Of a stretch of DNA of 15,053 bases, positions 12,638 to 15,053 are shown piece by piece. The stretch covers positions 1 to 15,053 of the forward strand of contig CAZVWV010000097.1 in NCBI GenBank assembly GCA_964631745.1, given 5' to 3'. The notes beneath the pieces were generated by a model, which worked only from the letters and a program-made list of their open reading frames with translations, had not been told where the DNA came from and ran no database searches. A program made the position numbers and the translations under genes. The stretch is from CAZVWV01 sp964631745. GTDB lineage: Bacteria; Bdellovibrionota_C; UBA2361; JBGSMV01. The first letter of the stretch is position 1, and the number at the start of each line of letters is the position of its first letter.

Positions 12638-14497
12638 TTATGTAGGAATCTCTTGAAGTTTGCGCTTAAGAGTGAGCTGCACCTCCATCAAACGCATCTT
12701 TTGCTCCTCATCTTGCGAGCTGGTGATCTCAGCTTGCAGACCCTTAACCTTCTGATTTAACAACGTTTTCTTTACGCTACGGCGACATTCCTCATAACTG
12801 CGTTTAAAATTGACGTCCGGAAGCTCGGCCATGCGGTGGCTCTCACGCCATAGATCTGCCCAGTCGGCTCCGTAAGTCGCAAGTAAGCTCCGGACCTCTT
12901 CCTTTATCCGTTCGGGCTTGTTGTTGGCACAAACCAAGTGTTGCAATTCATCGATGAACATCAGGGTCACGGGCTTTAGTCCCTGGCAAAGTTCCGAATC
13001 CAGGAGGATCTCCGAACAGATCTTCTCTTTTAAAGTCATGGCGACTCTCAAGATTTCCCTATCGGCTTGAGGCAGCAATTTGGCCGAGAGTCGAGTGACG
13101 GTCTCGGACTCAGGGCTACCTTGCGGCTCAGGTTCCGGCGTCGGGGCGGTTCTTTGCGTACCGGCTTGCTGCCCTGCTTTAGCTACACCGTTGACTATTG
13201 CGCCTAGTGCGCTCAAATCAATCCCCAGGACGCGGGCCCCTTCCCTAACTAGCTCGTCTTTTTCAACAGGATTTGTAACCTTTCTAATCTCAGCGCCTAA
13301 TTCCTCAGCCAGCCGTCCCTTAAGACCAGGGCCCAGGTCGGCACCAGGCCGAGCATCGTTTCTCTCAAACAACCCAGAAACGAAGGCTTGCAAGAGTGTG
13401 CTCTTTGGAAGTTCCAATAATCTTTCACCTGTTTGGGCAGCATGCTTCAAAGCAAAAGTGTCCGGGTCTTCATCTTGCGGCAAAAAGATGGCCCCCACAT
13501 CGATACCGGTGTTTAAAAACAACGGAAAAGCTCGCGCCGCTGCGGCTCTGCCCGCATTATCTCCGTCGAAGAGTAACCTCACCCGTTTCACCAAGCGCGC
13601 CAATCTGCGAGTGTGGTTCTCGGTAACGGCCGTGCCGCAGGTCGCCAGCACGTTGCGTACCCCGGCCTGCCACAGCCCGACCAAATCCATGTACCCTTCC
13701 ACCAGAAATACCTGCCCCTCTTCTCGCATCGCCACCAGAGCTTGCGGCCCGCCGAAAAAAATCTTGCTCTTTTGGTAAATGGGACTTTCAGAGGAGTTTA
13801 GGTACTTCGGTGCAGACTTGCGTTCGTCCTCATTGTAAAGCAGATCCAGGAGCCGACCCCCGAAGCCGGCAATTCTTTTAGTATCAACCCAGATCGGAAA
13901 AATCAGGCGCCCCCGGAAGACATCGAAAAGGTCTCCGCTAGGGCTGCGTTTTACTAAGCCGGAGCGCAAAAGATCCTGTTCGGCGCATTTCTCCTGTAAG
14001 AGCGCCTTGGTCAACCCATCCCAAGATCTCGGAGCAAATCCTATCGAAAAAGCTTTGAGGGCCTCTGCGTTGAGGCCGCGAGCTTTGATGTAATCGTTAA
14101 CCTGCGAAGGCGCGCTCGCCAGACAGGCGCGGAAATATCGATCCGCTAACAGATTCACGCGGTAAAGCTCAGAGCGCGAGGCCTGCGGCCGATCCCCAGC
14201 CTTCTTCGTGTTTGAAATAATAATATTATAACGCTGCGCCAAATCCTCAACTGCTTCAGGAAAGGAGAGGCCGCGGCTCTTCATTACAAAAGTAATGGCG
14301 TTCCCGGACTCGCCGCAACCAAAGCAATGATAGAAGGAGCCGTCCGAACGCACATGAAACGAGGGGGTTTTCTCAGCATGAAAAGGGCAAAGTCCGGTGA
14401 ACCCGCTGCCCGCCCGCTTAAGGCTCGTAACCTCCGAAATTATATCGACCAGGTTGGCACGATCTCTAACTGCATCAATCGTTTCCTGAGACAACAT
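12638..14497 (-). CDS. dnaG: DNA primase
   Basis: DnaG makes the RNA primers for replication with the DnaB helicase. The 619-residue protein shows the N-terminal zinc-binding domain (CPFH at 37-40 and CFGC at 58-61, giving C37, H40, C58 and C61) and the RNA-polymerase core basic segments FRGRLIFPI and GFGGR (about 194-215) followed by SAPKYLNSSES. The TOPRIM domain has VEGYMD (E268), FDGDNAG (D311, D313) and DPD near 344. The C-terminal roughly 180 residues should form the helicase-binding domain; they are helical and poorly conserved, as usual. The length is normal. It starts five bases after the greA stop with only a weak ribosome site (GAG), suggesting translational coupling. rpoD follows after 169 bases. 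Confidence 0.97.
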   Translation of the reverse strand: MLSQETIDAVRDRANLVDIISEVTSLKRAGSGFTGLCPFHAEKTPSFHVRSDGSFYHCFGCGESGNAITFVMKSRGLSFPEAVEDLAQRYNIIISNTKKAGDRPQASRSELYRVNLLADRYFRACLASAPSQVNDYIKARGLNAEALKAFSIGFAPRSWDGLTKALLQEKCAEQDLLRSGLVKRSPSGDLFDVFRGRLIFPIWVDTKRIAGFGGRLLDLLYNEDERKSAPKYLNSSESPIYQKSKIFFGGPQALVAMREEGQVFLVEGYMDLVGLWQAGVRNVLATCGTAVTENHTRRLARLVKRVRLLFDGDNAGRAAAARAFPLFLNTGIDVGAIFLPQDEDPDTFALKHAAQTGERLLELPKSTLLQAFVSGLFERNDARPGADLGPGLKGRLAEELGAEIRKVTNPVEKDELVREGARVLGIDLSALGAIVNGVAKAGQQAGTQRTAPTPEPEPQGSPESETVTRLSAKLLPQADREILRVAMTLKEKICSEILLDSELCQGLKPVTLMFIDELQHLVCANNKPERIKEEVRSLLATYGADWADLWRESHRMAELPDVNFKRSYEECRRSVKKTLLNQKVKGLQAEITSSQDEEQKMRLMEVQLTLKRKLQEIPT

Positions 14498-14502
14498 AGC
14501 TA

Positions 14503-14982
14503 TTACTCGCTGTACTCTATAGTGATCTCTTGAATTTCAAATTCACGCGCACCTCCCGGAAGCTGCACGCGCACGGTATCGCCTAAGTTCTTCCCAATCA
14601 ACCCCTTCCCCAAAGGTGATTCAATCGAGATCCAACCTTTATCAACATCAGTCTCATCGGCGCCATAGATCGAGAGCTTGCGCTTCTCGCCAGAATCCAC
14701 ATCCTCAATCTGAACCGTGACCCCAAAGACAACCTTCTCGCCAACGCCAAGCTTGCGCGGATCGATTATTTCAGCCATGGTCAACTTAGTCTCCAGATCC
14801 CGAATCTTAGCCTCAGTCATCCCGGATTTTTCTTTGGCGGCGTCATAGTCCCCGTTCTCAGAGAGATCCCCATGACCCCGCGCCACCTCAATCGCATGCG
14901 CCAACTCTGGCCGCATAGCCTTAAGCCGCGTAAGTTCCGCCCGCAAGATATCGTATCCACGTGGTGTAATTGGTCGTCGCAT
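14503..14982 (-). CDS. greA: Transcription elongation factor GreA
   Basis: GreA rescues backtracked RNA polymerase by stimulating transcript cleavage through its secondary channel. The 159-residue product has the N-terminal coiled coil (about 1-75) with the tip motif ARGHGDLSENGDYDAAKEK. D39 and E42 correspond to the catalytic acidic residues of E. coli GreA (D41/E44). A C-terminal FKBP-like domain follows (ISIESPLGKGLIGKNLGD). Length and end points match the family, so the ATG at 14982 is well placed. No Shine-Dalgarno precedes it, and the predicted transcription start is only about three bases upstream. It is the first gene of greA-dnaG-rpoD, whereas enterobacteria have rpsU in this position. 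GreB is less likely given the tip sequence. Confidence 0.95.
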   Translation of the reverse strand: MRRPITPRGYDILRAELTRLKAMRPELAHAIEVARGHGDLSENGDYDAAKEKSGMTEAKIRDLETKLTMAEIIDPRKLGVGEKVVFGVTVQIEDVDSGEKRKLSIYGADETDVDKGWISIESPLGKGLIGKNLGDTVRVQLPGGAREFEIQEITIEYSE

Positions 14983-14984
14983 AG

Positions 14985-14996
14985 ATGCTTAAGCAT
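14985..14996. promoter_or_regulatory. Perfect palindrome at the greA transcription start
   Basis: atgcttaagcat is a perfect 12-base palindrome two bases upstream of the greA ATG. It covers the predicted -10 box and the expected transcription start, so a bound dimer would block initiation. No ligand or regulator is known from the sequence. Confidence 0.4.
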
Positions 14997-15020
14997 ATGA
15001 TACGGGGGGTTGGATTTCAA
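14992..15020 (-). promoter_or_regulatory. Sigma-70 promoter candidate for greA-dnaG-rpoD
   Basis: On the minus strand TTGAAA (15020-15015) and TATGCT (14997-14992) are separated by exactly 17 bases. The -35 matches consensus at five of six bases and the -10 at four of six. Transcription would begin near 14985, about three bases before the greA start codon. The remaining 33 bases to the window end are G-rich and show no gene. Confidence 0.5.
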
Positions 15021-15053
15021 CTGGGGAGTGTGGGGAAGGGCGTCGGGGGCTTG

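Noticed and set aside
13080..13778. Long plus-strand open frame opposite dnaG
   Set aside because: It is fully antisense to conserved primase codons, with no ribosome site or recognisable protein; a shadow of dnaG codon usage.

Overview
The window reads as ordinary chromosomal DNA of a Gram-negative bacterium with mid-range GC. It carries housekeeping genes mixed with a few poorly characterised regulatory and surface genes. A lipobox lipoprotein with an LptM-like N-terminus implies an outer membrane. That lipoprotein followed by dapA-dapB, the greA-dnaG-rpoD cluster, an NtrC-type activator and an HDOD protein together suggest Proteobacteria or a former-'delta' lineage (Bdellovibrionota, Myxococcota or SAR324-like). 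The lineage is inference; no rRNA is present. Coding density is very high, and no gene-free stretch exceeds 300 bases.

Layout, left to right. (1) A class I fructose-bisphosphate aldolase (minus) is divergent from an exported HExxH metallopeptidase (plus), with a 15-bp palindrome between them. (2) A minus-strand block contains an IclR-family regulator, an acyl-CoA dehydrogenase and a free-standing HPt phosphotransfer protein. Two different 12-bp tandem repeats sit around the start of the dehydrogenase. (3) A minus-strand operon runs lipoprotein - dapA - dapB, with dapA and dapB overlapping by ATGA (lysine and meso-diaminopimelate synthesis). (4) A plus-strand glycosyltransferase-like gene, apparently leaderless, overlaps tail-to-tail with a minus-strand HDOD gene. 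The HDOD gene is divergent from a sigma-54 activator whose receiver domain has lost key residues. (5) A minus-strand macromolecular-synthesis operon runs greA - dnaG - rpoD. A strong greA promoter candidate and a palindrome lie at the right edge.

The genes cover central carbon metabolism (aldolase), fatty acid oxidation and its regulator, cell-wall precursor synthesis, and the core transcription/replication start-up set. I found no mobile element, CRISPR array, tRNA, rRNA, toxin-antitoxin pair or defence island. No clearly new multi-gene system is visible. The best leads are the degenerate-receiver activator paired with the HDOD gene, the basic N-terminal extension of RpoD, the LptM-like/fibronectin-type lipoprotein fused to the dap operon, the two predicted leaderless transcripts, and the repeat-built promoter region of the acyl-CoA dehydrogenase.
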